Both the position numbers and the translations under genes were made by a program. A stretch of DNA of 64,000 bases from NCBI GenBank assembly GCA_947095585.1, contig OX352761.1, positions 135,996,277-136,060,276 of the forward strand, in the 5' to 3' direction. Below are positions 1 through 11,234 of the stretch, piece after piece (positions within the stretch are counted from its first letter, which is position 1; the number at the start of each line of letters is the position of its first letter). The notes under the pieces are model-generated. The model saw nothing but the letters and a program-made list of their open reading frames with translations. It was not told the origin of the DNA and ran no database searches. Source of the stretch: Nephrocerus scutellatus. Taxonomy: Eukaryota > Arthropoda > Insecta > Diptera > Pipunculidae.

Positions 1-72
1 TTGAATCCATTTGTAAGTTAATCTCTAATTGACATTAAATCTACAAATAACAAAAAAAATGTTTTCGTTTAG

Positions 73-1021
73 CGCGAAGTCCCGTCTTCTCGCTGACCAA
101 CCAGACTTTCCAGGGACTCACAACTATACGCGCTATGGATGCAGAAAAAGCGCTCGAACATGAGTTCCATGAATATCAAAATGCCAATACCTCAGCCTGG
201 TTCTTGTTCCTTTCCAGTACTCGTGCTTTTGCAATGTGGTCGGATGTTATTTGTGTACTGTACATTACAGCGGTTACATATAGTTTCTTGGTTCTCCAAA
301 ATGAATTTAACAGCGGCGATGTTGGTCTTGCTATTCTGCAATCCATTACAATGATCGGCATGTGTCAGTGGGGCATGCGTCAAACAGCTGAATTGGAAAA
401 CCAAATGACCAGCGTAGAAAGAGTGCTAGAGTATACGGAACAGCCGCCGGAGCCACCGCTAGAGACTCCAGAAAAATTCAAACCGACCGGAAAATGGCCA
501 GACAAGGGTCGCATTGAATTTGTAGATTTCAAGTTGCGCTATTCAGCAAGAGAACCATACGTTCTGAAAGATTTGAACATTGTCATCGAACCGAAGGAAA
601 AAATTGGAATTGTTGGCCGTACTGGCGCTGGGAAGTCGTCAATTATTCAATCGCTATTCCGTCTTGCATGTAATGAAGGCACAATCCGAATTGATGGCAT
701 CGATATAGAAAACTTGGGTCTGCATGATTTGCGTAGTAAAATTTCAATCATTCCACAAGATCCAGTGCTCTTCTCTGGCACACTGCGTTATAATTTGGAT
801 CCGCTCGATGTACTCAATGACAGCGACATGTGGAAAGCACTGGAAGATGTTGAGCTGCGTGCACATGTCTCAACTTTGATTGGCGGACTCAATTGTCGAA
901 TGTATGATTGCGGTTCAAATTTTAGCATGGGTCAACGCCAACTTGTTTGTCTGGCACGTGCAATTCTACGCAATAATAAAGTTTTAATCTTAGATGAGGC
1001 GACAGCAAACGTTGATCCAGA
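73..1021 (+). CDS. ABCC/MRP-type ABC transporter, penultimate exon (5' end outside window)
   Basis: This exon encodes the end of the second transmembrane domain and most of nucleotide-binding domain 2 of a multidrug-resistance-associated (ABCC) exporter, a membrane pump driven by ATP hydrolysis. The exon opens after a TTTAG acceptor at 68-72 with the family-typical stretch [20 protein letters not shown], so the ATG at 135 is internal and not a start. Two hydrophobic helices follow (about 230-370). The domain then shows Walker [10 protein letters not shown] (616-642), the Q-loop PQDPVLFSG (about 753-780), the ABC signature FSMGQRQ (921-941) and Walker [13 protein letters not shown] (about 981-1014). 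The signature is the usual ABCC variant of LSxGQ. The exon ends in phase 2 at a GTGAGT donor (1022). Codons are intact and all catalytic motifs are present, so the gene looks functional. The ABCC subfamily is firm; which paralogue it is cannot be told from this C-terminal part. Confidence 0.95.
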
Positions 1022-1096
1022 GTGAGTTTGGCAATGGAAATTTCTGTACAATTTGTGTTGAATATAATGTATATCTTCTTTCGTGCCTATTTGTAG

Positions 1097-1382
1097 AACT
1101 GATAAACTAATTCAAAGAACAATACGGTCGAAATTCGCTAACTGCACTGTATTAACAATAGCACACAGATTGCACACAGTTATGGATAGTGATCGGGTTT
1201 TAGTTATGGATGCTGGACAAGCTGTGGAGTTAGACCATCCTTACGAATTGTTGCAACTTCCAGGCGGCTATTTACGTCAATTGCTCGACAATACGGGCCA
1301 ATCAACTGCCAGTGCTCTTTTAAAAGCTGCTGAAAAGAGCTACAAACATAAATTTAGCACATCAAAAGAACTTTTAAAGTAG
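1097..1382 (+). CDS. ABCC/MRP-type ABC transporter, last exon
   Basis: This is the last coding exon of the same transporter, joined through a 75-bp intron (GTGAGT donor at 1022, TTGTAG acceptor ending at 1096). The junction restores a Glu codon: VDPE then [13 protein letters not shown]. It holds the D-loop end of Walker B and the H-loop IAHR (1158-1169, the catalytic switch histidine). The conserved tail [17 protein letters not shown] and a short Lys/Ser-rich C-terminus follow, ending at TAG (1380-1382). Together the two exons give about 410 residues, the C-terminal third of a usual 1300-1500-residue ABCC protein. The ATG at 1083 lies in the intron and is not a start. An AATAAA at 1816-1821 is one possible poly(A) signal, not proven. 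Confidence 0.95.
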
Positions 1383-2159
1383 AGAATTATTAGAATTGTA
1401 GCTTAGTTTATTGAATTCAACTTTGTATAAAAATATGTCAAGTGTGATAATCTTCTTGTAGATATATATATATAATATATATATATATTTTTTTTTATTC
1501 TGGTAAATTTTTTCAACAACAATTCAACCAACACACCTCTAACTTAACTCTTAGCAGTGTATGTGTAGAATGAATTTATAATTGTACTTATTGTTATCTT
1601 ATACTTAAGTAAAAAGGCGGTTATCTTACTTAACTATATTTATGAAATATATACACTTTTTTGTTGTTTAATTTATACATTATATTACACTTGTAGTCTT
1701 CCATATCTATAAGTAGATGTGCGGACGTTAATATTTATATGTATATACCTTGTAACGGAGTTTTCCCAGCCGGGGTAAATTCAGCGTGACCAGGATTCAG
1801 AGAAAAAGGCGTTACAATAAAATTTATAATTTTGTGACTTCGACTTATTTGTCTTACATAAACTGTATTACACGTTATCTCATAATTTTTTATTTGTGGT
1901 GCATTGGCCGGACAGACGTGCGGCTGATTCGCGTAAGCTTGGAGAGATCGTGAGCCTCGATAAGCAAGGAGCCTGGACGATGTATGATCCCCGAACGTGA
2001 GTCTGAACTTGATTCAATTAATCCCCATTAATTGCATTCCTCGCAAATGCCCTCTGCATACGAACCGCACTTAGAATGCTAACGTACAAACAAAAACAAA
2101 AGTGTCGCATTACTTTGTTGGCACGCTCTGTGCCTGCGGGCATTAATATTTTATTTTTA
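1383..2159. other. 3' flank of the transporter gene
   Basis: AT-rich sequence following the stop codon, presumably 3' UTR and intergenic DNA. It holds an (AT)n tract at about 1461-1488. From about 1900 to 2150 composition becomes more balanced, and this part may belong to a degraded repeat. No coding region is seen. Confidence 0.5.
1751..1816. repeat. 66-bp block with 7-bp inverted ends
   Basis: The block begins TGTAACG and ends CGTTACA, a 7-bp perfect inverted pair, and is GC-richer than its surroundings. The TG...CA ends resemble a much shortened LTR or a tiny MITE. I see no convincing target duplication, so the class is open. Confidence 0.3.
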
Positions 2160-3862
2160 TAAAGTACACAAGCTAAAGGGAATTGCACCCTTACAGTGCT
2201 TAGCTTAGCTTGGGCATTAGGAAATTAGGGAGAGTAAAAGATGAGTTGTCTATGCACGCGTGTCTTAAATGACTGCAAATGTTATAAGTTCGGAAACACA
2301 AAATCGGGCAATTCATTCCAAATAACTGTAGTGCGGCTAAAGAAGGAATCTCTAAATTCGTTAGTACGTCCGAAGATAGGCCTAATGGTAGATCCGTGCG
2401 TGGGCTCGAGTTGAGAAACGGGTATTACGGATGGGTTCGAGAATTGGCGGGATGCATATGGGTATTTCATTTGAACACCGCTTATGAAAAAAGCGATAAA
2501 ACAGTGACAAGCAGGAAATATATGCATTGTTAATAGTAGCCAGATCTGAAGGAGTGAAGTACATCTTAAAACGTTTTAGGAAACCTAAACATTTCGCAGC
2601 ATTCTTAGCGATGGCAAATATGTGGTCGTTCCAACGAAGCTTGTTGTTGACGCATATACTGAAAATTGCGAGTTTTCAGTTTCTCCGTTGCAAGATCCAT
2701 CCATTCATGGATAAAGGTTGGGGGCTTAAAAAACGCTTGGTCAGAAGACAGCATTGAGTTTTAGAAGCGTTAAATTCCACTCTACTATGTAGTCCCCACC
2801 TTGTTATGTACTCAAGGTCAGAACTTAACGTGCTTAACATACGTTGTTGTTCAACTCCGTCTTGCGACGAAGAGGGGCGTACAGAAAGCGTGAAATAATA
2901 CGAAAACATAAGCGTGCTGTCGTCAGTGGCGGATAGAAGATCATTAATGAAAATCGGAAAGAGTGTCGAAGACAAAACCGAGCCTTGAGGAACACCGGCG
3001 TTTATGCGGTGGACATTGGATTTGAAACCGTCCAATACGACCTGGATTGAACGGTCAGAAAGGTGGTTACTAGTCCAAACAAGCAGGGTCTTATCAGTTC
3101 CATAGGTATTCATTTTCGGCGAAAGAGCTTGATGCCAGACTCTGTCAAATGCCTTGGAAATAACGAGTGCAACAACTTTGCTTTCACCAAATCTATGAAT
3201 AGACTGGTTCCACTTTTCAGTGAGACAAGTCTTCAGGTCACCTTTATAACGTTGCCTACAAAAACCGTACTGCTGGTCACTAAGGATTTCACGTGATTCA
3301 AGGTATTGCATAAGCATACGTTTTCCAATTCCTTGGGACGATTGCAGAAGAAAAAGATAAATGGAAAAGTCTGCGCAGTGGTAATGCCAACGTTGAAGAA
3401 CACCTCTTTAAAACTATAGCGGGAATGCCATCAGACCCAGCAGATTTATGAATGTTGAGATCATTTAATACTCTACCCACTTGACGAGTATGAAAGTAAA
3501 TTTGTTCCATAGAGGATTCAAGTCTTGCAAGTACAGGCGGCGACAACGCGCTTTCTGGCAGCGTAGAGCTAGCTGCGAAATGTGAAGCAAGCAGATTGGC
3601 TTTGTCTATAGAGCTGACCGTTGGAATGGAAGACGAGGCAGTATATTTAATTCGTTTCACGAATGACCAAAATGTTTACTTCCTTTGGGACATTGAAGTA
3701 TTTTTTGTATCGGTTTTTGGTCATAGTCGAATTTGGCTCGTTTAAGGTAGGCATTGCAATCATTTCTGACACGTCTAAATTTGATTCGGTTTTCCACAGT
3801 GGGGTTTTTTATATAACCGAAAGCATACCTCACGGCTCCCAGTAGCCTCTTGCGAAACAATT
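2160..3862 (-). mobile_element. Degraded non-LTR retrotransposon (jockey/CR1-like), RT region
   Basis: Minus-strand reading frames, interrupted by shifts and stops, give a LINE reverse transcriptase. In order on the minus strand: a pre-RT block (about 3660-3860), NIHKSAGSDGIPAIVLKRCS (RT motif 1 region, about 3400-3460), ISKAFDRVWH (motif A), AGVPQGSVLSSTLFPIFIND (motif B), a shortened SATDDSTLMF where motif C should be, and the C-terminal block FFSRTTVIWNELPDFVFP (about 2290-2345). The usual motif A Asp before ISKAF is Val, and motif C is contracted, so the copy is dead. The 3' end near 2160-2200 carries a small hairpin (AAGGGTGCAA / TTCCCTT on the element strand) that also ends other copies at 41.8 and 42.4 kb. 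Family placement is by recognition of conserved motifs. Confidence 0.8.
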
Positions 3863-4559
3863 ACAGCTTAAAGAGGGTACGATCAGCGGTCGGCTGCTTA
3901 TGACAACAAATATGCTTACGAGGCATCATAGCCAAGTGAGCGCTGATCGTTAAACGCTTTCGGTCGTTTTCCCTCTAAATACATTGTACTGATCGTAATA
4001 AAATTATGTCACATCAGCAATATAGGCAAGCGACCCAAAGCACTGGAATGCAATAATGCTAACCAACACAAAATGGGGTATTGGGACAAGAAGCGATCCA
4101 GACTTGTATACATTGATGTATTGTATTATTAAAACGTATTGATAGATATTGGCGAAATATATTATCAGATATTATTCGCATGTATTAGAGTCTTTGGACT
4201 ATAAATAAGAACCCGATTTTTAAATAAAGTGGACTACAATTTTGGTAGTTGAAGAGGACGTTTCTCTAGTTTTATTAGGTTTGCGAGCCTAAGGCACTGA
4301 AGCTTTCCCTTTCAGCATATAAACCAATATTGAAATCTCACCTTGGGCACAGGAAACTGCCAAAGGTGGAAGTCGAAGGCGTAAAAGCCAGGACTAGTGA
4401 ATGTCCAATAAAGCAACATCAGAACATTTTTTAAAGCGTATCCATTGCTAGGGAGGTAACCTTTACATGGCGATCCTGTCATCCACTGGTACAAACCACT
4501 AAACCATAACGACCTTGCCTGGCCTAACCTTTACACAGCTAGTCTTATATAAATTTTCA
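3863..4559. other. Intergenic DNA, unclassified
   Basis: No gene is seen. GATCAGCG near 3881 and CGCTGATC near 3941 form an inverted pair about 60 bp apart, possibly the core of a small foldback element. Sequence from about 4190 to 4500 is GC-richer and may be a decayed repeat of unknown type. Confidence 0.3.
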
Positions 4560-4690
4560 AGTGTTTTTTTTTGGCTGATATAAGTGCCGATTCTATGGTT
4601 TTCTGAGTTCTCTTGGATATTTCACTTGAGCACCGCTGGTGAAAATAATATGCAGCAGCGCAGATATTCATTAAACGAGCAAACCTTGAA
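4560..4690 (-). mobile_element. Short jockey/CR1-like LINE fragment
   Basis: Minus-strand translation includes AAYYFHQRCSSEIS, matching the C-terminal block of the LINE at 2160-3862 (the GGTATTTCATTTGAACACCG region at about 2460 corresponds to about 4617). It is a 3' remnant only. Confidence 0.5.
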
Positions 4691-7600
4691 AACCTTATCG
4701 AAAATAAAACAAACAAGATATTTTTATAGGTAATGATAATATAATTATATATATTAGTAAAATGTTTAAATATTATATTTGTAAAGTGATACAATTGCCA
4801 TGTTTGTTGTGGATGTTATTATGTTATTTCTTGTTTGTCCGTTTAATGTTATATAATTCGACAAATAATCATAAATTATATTATCTAAATTGTATGTTTT
4901 TTTCTAATCGGTATTTTTATTATTTTATTTTCTATAATTCATTATAGTATATTTAATTTTAAATATGAAATAATAGCTTTTTGGTAGATATATAATGTAC
5001 ATACTCGTAAATAGCTCATATAATATGTAAAATACATTATATATATTTTTATAATTTTTACATGATGTATATATAGCACAGCATTAAGACAGAAATTAGT
5101 GGATCTATATAATATTATTTTAATTGTATCACTATTTCGTATTTAATTTTTTAATACAAATCGTTGTTGACAATTATTGTTGTTGTGTGTGTGTTTTTTT
5201 ATGATTCAGTTCTAGAAGTGATTTAAGTAGAAAGGTAGGTATATAAAAATTGTGTGTTTTTTTATTTTTAATTCGCTTTTTCTACTTTTATTAATTTTGT
5301 TTTAATTCTAAGTATTTTTTATTTTCATTAATTATGATTTATATATATATACAAATATAAATAAAGCATCTGTTCATTAAAATTGTTTATCTTAGTATAA
5401 GTATATAATAATTGTAAATTTTGAAAGAAAAGACGCGTTTTTATTAATTAGATAATAAAGTAAATATAAATGTGTGTGTTTTCTTGGAATAATCTATTTG
5501 GTTTGATAGTTTATATCTGTATTTGTAGTTTCAAACACAAAAAACAAAACAATTTTGAAATTCTTCCCCAAATTTCAAAACCAGATTTGTTTTATGAGTC
5601 GAACATTTTTAATTAAAAGTTTTGTGTTTTGCGTGTGTGTATGTGATTTTTTATATGAATAGCTAATTCACATATTTATATATAAAATGAATACATATAT
5701 TCTATACTCACATAATTTATTATTGCACTTAAGTTTCATTAATAAAAAAGAAGTGTTCGATGCAATTTGTAATAACTTACATATAGTGTGAATTCTATAA
5801 GACTACAATCCTCTTATATAACATTTTTCGTGTGTATCTCATATGTGTATGTGCTGAAATTTTTAAGGGATTTCTTTATATTTTATATTTATTTTGTTTT
5901 TGTTTTCTTTCTCTTTTGGATTCGATTTTGTATGTTTATTTTTCTCCTTTGGTTATTTTGGTTTCTCACAGTTAAGCTTTATTGATTGAGCACAAAAAGC
6001 AATTAAATTTAATTGAAAAAGTTTTTTTTTTGTTTCTATTTCTTCTTTAATTTAATTAATCGGGTATATTGATTTTGTTTTTTTTTTTTTTAATAAAAGA
6101 AAAACTAAAAACAAACTATCGTTGATGTATGGTTAATGAATAATTAATGGTTTTAAAGTAGTTGCGTATAGACATTTCGCCGACCGGAGAAAACCGCTAA
6201 CGATTGTCAAAAATTTAAATATTTTCCAGAAAATCTTCCCCTATTTTTTGTAAAATATTTAAAAATGTGAAAATCACTTCTTCCTACTTCTCTTTAACCT
6301 TTATTTTCTATGCTATTGCTCCCACGGTTGATTTACACGTTATTTTCAGTTATTATTTTAAATTATAACAAACTTTTCCTAATAATTACACTTGAAGTTT
6401 ATTAATATTTTTTATCTTTATAAATATATATGTATATAAGAAAACATTAAAAACAATGCAATATGTGCAAAAGGAAGAGTACATTTTATTTAATGTTTTG
6501 CTATTTTGTGTTATTCTACTTAGAAAAATAATTGTTATTAGAAATAGTATTACTAATAACAATAAACTGTTAGTAATCTTTATCGATGTTTTTTAATGAA
6601 ATGTATTTTGACGTAGTTTTAAAAGTAATTATGTTCTTGATTGTTTGGATGATGCGATTTATATATAGTAAATAGGAAACTAATCGCTTTGGTTGGATTG
6701 AATGTCTTTTTCGTTTAATTTCAAAAACAATATAAATTAAAGGATAAATGAATTAGCTTACTTCATTCAATGGACGTTTTGTTTGTTGTTTGTTAGTACA
6801 TATTTGTTCAAAATCGAACATAAAGCCGAAAAATAATTGCATCGATTGTATCGATTAAGATAGAGAGAGTATCTTTATGCTTTCAATTGTGTATAAACTT
6901 ATTATTTGCATTTCATTTGTTAGAATAATCGAATTTTTCCGGGATAACTTACTAGCATCAGGTAGATTGTTCGTTTTGTTGTTGTTTGGTGTTTTAATTT
7001 AAGAGTATTTAAATGTTTTGCTAATTTCTATTTTTCGGTAGCGTTATCTATATATCTATATACAAAGAGTACATAAATGAATCTGAATCTCTGCAGAGGT
7101 CATTTCATTTTTTATTTTTGGTGACTAATGCATGCAAAATTAAAATAATATAAAAGCATTGTAGAAGCTGTATTGAAGAAACTGTATAAGAGCTTAATAA
7201 TTCCAATCAAAGAAAGATTAAGATCTCCTGGGCCGTTTCGAACGAAGATTTCATTGTTTCTGTTTGTATTAAAGGTCTTTGGAAGGGGAGATTCAGCGAT
7301 ATCGACAACCTAGTAAAGAAACTGCAGTTTTTGTACGTTTGAGATGGCATAGAAGACGTGATGTAGAGAGAATATATTATACAATACCATACAACCTCCC
7401 TGAGGGGACTGCTGTATCTTACTTCATCGATGGGTTTGACACTTGGTAAAATCGGCAGATAAATAGGGCAAGGCTGCTAGTCCTTAGAATGTCTGCAATG
7501 TGATGTTGCCTGGGATAGTTTCTATTTTAGGTGGCCTATGATAGCTTGCTATCCTAGTGTCAAATGATTGGGTTCGAGGTTCCGGATGATATGCTGCCAG

Positions 7601-9751
7601 GATTAACTTTGCTACACCCAGACACTCATACTGAATGAGCTGAGGCCTTTGATGTCAAATCTCGCCAAGGTGGCGTTGGTACTAAGGGAGTTGTGCCAAC
7701 TTTTTGTTGAGGACCAAGTGTCGCATGGGTTTGACCTACGTAGTGGCAGGTGGTTAACTACCAAAATGCGGGTAGAGCACAAGCATTGGTACATCGCAGC
7801 TGCCCCTGGTGTTACCAAGTTCTTTGTTACGTCAGTGATCGTCCTGATGTAACCTGTGCGAGTCTCTGTGGAGTTGCATATCTCAACCGGTTGTCGTGTA
7901 GATGAGCGTCTATTTCGGGAGGGGTTCTACTTCGCAGTTAATTTAGTGGGGGATTACCAGCTTGGCAGAATTTTAAACTAAAGGCTCTAATGGTAAAGCC
8001 CGAAAGTAAAAAGTAAAATAAATATTAATTAGCTATAAATGCGCTGATTAAAAAAATGTTTACTGTACAACTCCTGTACAATAAATTGTCATTAGCATAT
8101 TCAATAAGTTTTTAATCAGTAAATAAAATATTTTTTAATTTTTGCACACAATATAATATGTTTTTTCTTAATTAAAACACTGAAGCATCTTTCTATTTAA
8201 TTACCAACTTACAAATGTTTTATTTCTTTCGTTTTAAATACCAACTATTTATTTCAAATTACTTTGCTATATGTTTTAACAGTTTTAGCACTAACGTGCA
8301 AGGTGTGACAAAATGTATAGAACTACACTTGTGCGCCTACAAATGGCCTACAAATGAAACGCATATTTCGATTAACAAATATGGTCCCGAAGTTATGTAG
8401 ATGCAAAAATAGAAGATCATCTTTTTTTAATAGAATTTGTAATATGTTTTGCTATATTTTGTGCCACGAGTATGTACATCGCTTTTTATTATGTAATGAA
8501 ATACATTTTTTCGCATGTCTTATCTATATATGTTTGGCATTTTAAGTATTTTGTAAAAGGTAAACGTGATTAATACAATAGCAAAATAAATGAATGCATA
8601 AAATCAATAACGCACAAACCCATTTACATTATATTAAACTACAATCTACAATGCACTATTTGTTAGTTAATGTTTAATAATCGTGTTGAAAATTTCCCTA
8701 AAAACTTATCCTTCCTGATGAGTTTGTTTAAAATGAGAGAACGTTTTTTTTAATGTTAAGTTTGATTGATTGTTTTTTGTTTTGATTTACGGTACGTTTT
8801 TTTCCCGTCATAATTAATTATTTAAAAATAAAAAGCTTAGAAATGTATTTTACTATTAACCTATATATTATAGGCAATCAAATTTTTAGATAAATTTCGC
8901 TATAATTGTATAATTGTTTTTGTAAAGTAAAATATTTTCTTTTATTATTATAATTGAGAGATTATTTTTGTATTTTTTTTTTTAAGATCGGTTATAAATA
9001 CTTTTTATAGGCGATTTCTTATGATAAGTTATAAAGACGGATTTATAACGTCATATTTTCTATAGATTTTATTGTTTATATATGTAATTTTTTCCTTTGC
9101 TAGAGAATCCTGTTGAATTTATTATATTTTATCGTTAATACTATGGCGTGTGTATACAAATGCGTTTTTTTCTTAATAATTTGCAGTATTTTTTAATGAA
9201 ATAATTTTTTATTGGAATATCTAAATAACTCGAATTAATGTCTATGTTTGTTTGCTTGACTAAAAGATAATTTATACTTTGGTAGTGTACTTTTTTGGGT
9301 GTGTATGTAGGTTAAAACATTGTGAGTGGTTTGGTGTTTATTTCAGTGTAATTATTTTTTTTTTGGTTTTAATGTTTTTTTTTCTTTTCTTATTTATAAC
9401 GAGTCAACAAAAAGCTAAGGAAATGAATTTGTTATGCAAGGTTTTTTTGGGATTTTTTGTTGCGTTTTTTAAATATTTAAAATAGCATTATATAATGTTT
9501 GTTTACAATTTCGCTTGAATTTGTTAATAGTTAATTAATTAAGTGAACTTTTAATTTTTAAATAAATTGCAATTGATTCGATTTTTGTCAAGGAAATAAT
9601 TCTTTTTGTTGTTGTTCTGTATTTGTTTGGAATGAATGTGTGCTGCTTGAAATATTTTATATAATGCTGATAATAATTTTTTTTTCAATGAAAATACATG
9701 CAACTTCCTGTTTGTTTAAGAGATTTTATTAAGATTCTTCGCAGCTGTTGT
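4691..9751 (-). other. T-rich tract downstream of the membrane-protein gene; possible long 3' UTR
   Basis: About 5 kb of very AT-rich DNA with many T runs on the + strand (A-rich on the minus transcript) and no supported coding region. It lies directly past the stop codon at 9752-9754 of the minus-strand gene and before the convergent transporter gene, so part of it may be a long 3' UTR. Poly(A)-signal-like TTTATT strings are too common here to choose one. The open frames seen are short and low in complexity. A block of different composition occupies 7230-8010. Confidence 0.4.
7230..8010. repeat. Unclassified GC-richer block inside the T-rich tract
   Basis: This stretch of about 780 bp has balanced base composition between very T-rich flanks, as expected of an inserted sequence. 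The open frames in it (up to about 68 codons) resemble nothing I know, and no terminal repeats or target duplication can be defined by eye. It could be an old transposon or a retrosequence. Confidence 0.3.
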
Positions 9752-10014
9752 TTATTTTTCAGGCTCGATAATTTCTACGGTTATATTTTCAGCCACTGGA
9801 TTGGAAGTAATGTTCGTAATAAGAGGCTGTTGTTGAGAGTGTAGTTGCTGCTGGTGATGATGTTGATGTTGATGCGAATGCTGATGTGGGGCTGATCCTT
9901 TTCTCTCGTGATTAGTGTTGACTACATTTCCAGGTGCTACTGAATTGCTGCGTATCGATTTTATAGATGTTCCCGAAGCATTGCTGCCACTTCCATGCGA
10001 GCCTGATCTTGACC
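9752..10014 (-). CDS. Membrane-protein gene, distal alternative last exon
   Basis: After an ATCTAG acceptor (10015-10020) the exon continues the Gly codon opened by the exon ending at 17086 (phase 1) and runs 88 codons to TAA (9752-9754). The tail is rich in Ser, Gly and Asn. It includes SRSGSHGSGSNASG, a His/Gln run (HSHQHQHHHQQQ, about 9853-9890), and ends in EIIEPEK. It contributes the last 87 residues of the 509-residue isoform. Low-complexity His/Gln is common in fly cytoplasmic tails. The open frame fills the exon exactly, and the acidic end looks like a true C-terminus. Confidence 0.75.
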
Positions 10015-10937
10015 CTAGATGATTATGAAATTGAATTACGCATGTTTAATAGCAAAATCACTTTAATACAATTATCAGTGACATTGCACTAAATCTGATA
10101 ATGTTAATTACAGTATAAATGGATAACTTTTCAATCGTACAAAATATACTGCAAAAACGTAAAGAAAGTAAAGATTTTTCTACAACACTCTAAAGCAGTT
10201 AACATTATCAAATTCAATATCATATTGGCTATCACTAAATAACTCCACTATACAATCAAAAATTTGTGCAAAATACTGAAGAAATCTAAAATCAAAATTG
10301 GAAAAAGCAAACTAATAAATAAAGGTAAACGAGGCACGGTATAATTTTCTGGAATTTTATATAATTCGTAACAATATATTTCGATAAGTCAAGATTAGTT
10401 CGAGTCCATGAGGTCTTTAAAACGATCTTCATAATTTGTAGTGATACTTGCTGTGTTTTGCAGAATTTATAGCGAAATCACAGTCTAAAATTGATAGTAG
10501 TTAGGGTTGAAAGTGTTTCTGTGTACAAGAAATGTGTGCGTAAAATGTTAATCAAATAAAAGTTATAAACTCATAAACAAAGGAAAGGGGTTCAACATCA
10601 GACATCATAGTTATTGCTACCATAGTATAATAAAAACATTAAATTACTAAAATTTCTTCTTAAATAATTGTTTTCATTGTTACCAAAACACACGCGCACC
10701 TTAAAAATAAAAAATTAATTGCTAAATTTATTTCTTAAATACATATTATCTAAAGGCTTTGTGTTGCTACAAACAAACACACACATGAACACACGACAAA
10801 TATATTGGTATATTCTTCAATTGTAAACCAAAAGAATATATGCAAATAATAAGGTAAGCAAAATAAGACCCCAGAAATACGTAAGTAATGCGAGTCATAA
10901 ACTTTTACGCAACTTGAATTTGGCGCAACAGAGTTCC
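10015..10937. other. Intron, no feature seen
   Basis: AT-rich intron DNA between the distal last exon and a SINE copy. Open frames here are short and unrelated to anything I know. Confidence 0.5.
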
Positions 10938-11222
10938 TTGCTATACGTATTGTATGTTTGCACAAAAATGGAAAGTACCTAAAATTGTAAGCCATATCCG
11001 AATGGTGATTCGAGGAACTTTCCACACGTCAGTTATTAGTTTCGGATATTTTTCAGACATTCGGGACAGGTGGGATAGTATTCAGAAGGCGATTTGAGAA
11101 ACTTTCCATAACAGCTATTAGTCTTGGATGTTTGTCAGATATTCGCGAGAGGTGGGACCGAAAAAGAGAGTTTTTTTTTGTGATTCAAACGTTCAACGCA
11201 TTGACCACTTGAGCCACGGCGC
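10938..11222 (-). mobile_element. tRNA-derived SINE, copy 1, with internal duplication
   Basis: Minus-strand copy of the SINE family defined at 18021-18320 and 21515-21763. The head (revcomp of GAGCCACGGCGCC at 11211-11222) holds the A-box-like region. The body includes the family string around CAAAAATGGAAAG at 10962. Two similar blocks, about 10992-11077 and 11078-11160, each running from AAACTTTCC to AGGTGGGA, show a partial tandem duplication inside this copy. The B box is damaged (TGATTCAAACG). It abuts a LINE fragment. Confidence 0.7.
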
Positions 11223-11234
11223 CACAGCCGGACA

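Noticed and set aside
135..1025. ATG at 135 as start of a 296-residue protein
   Set aside because: Conserved transporter sequence (LTTIRA) reads in frame upstream to the acceptor at 72, so this Met is internal.
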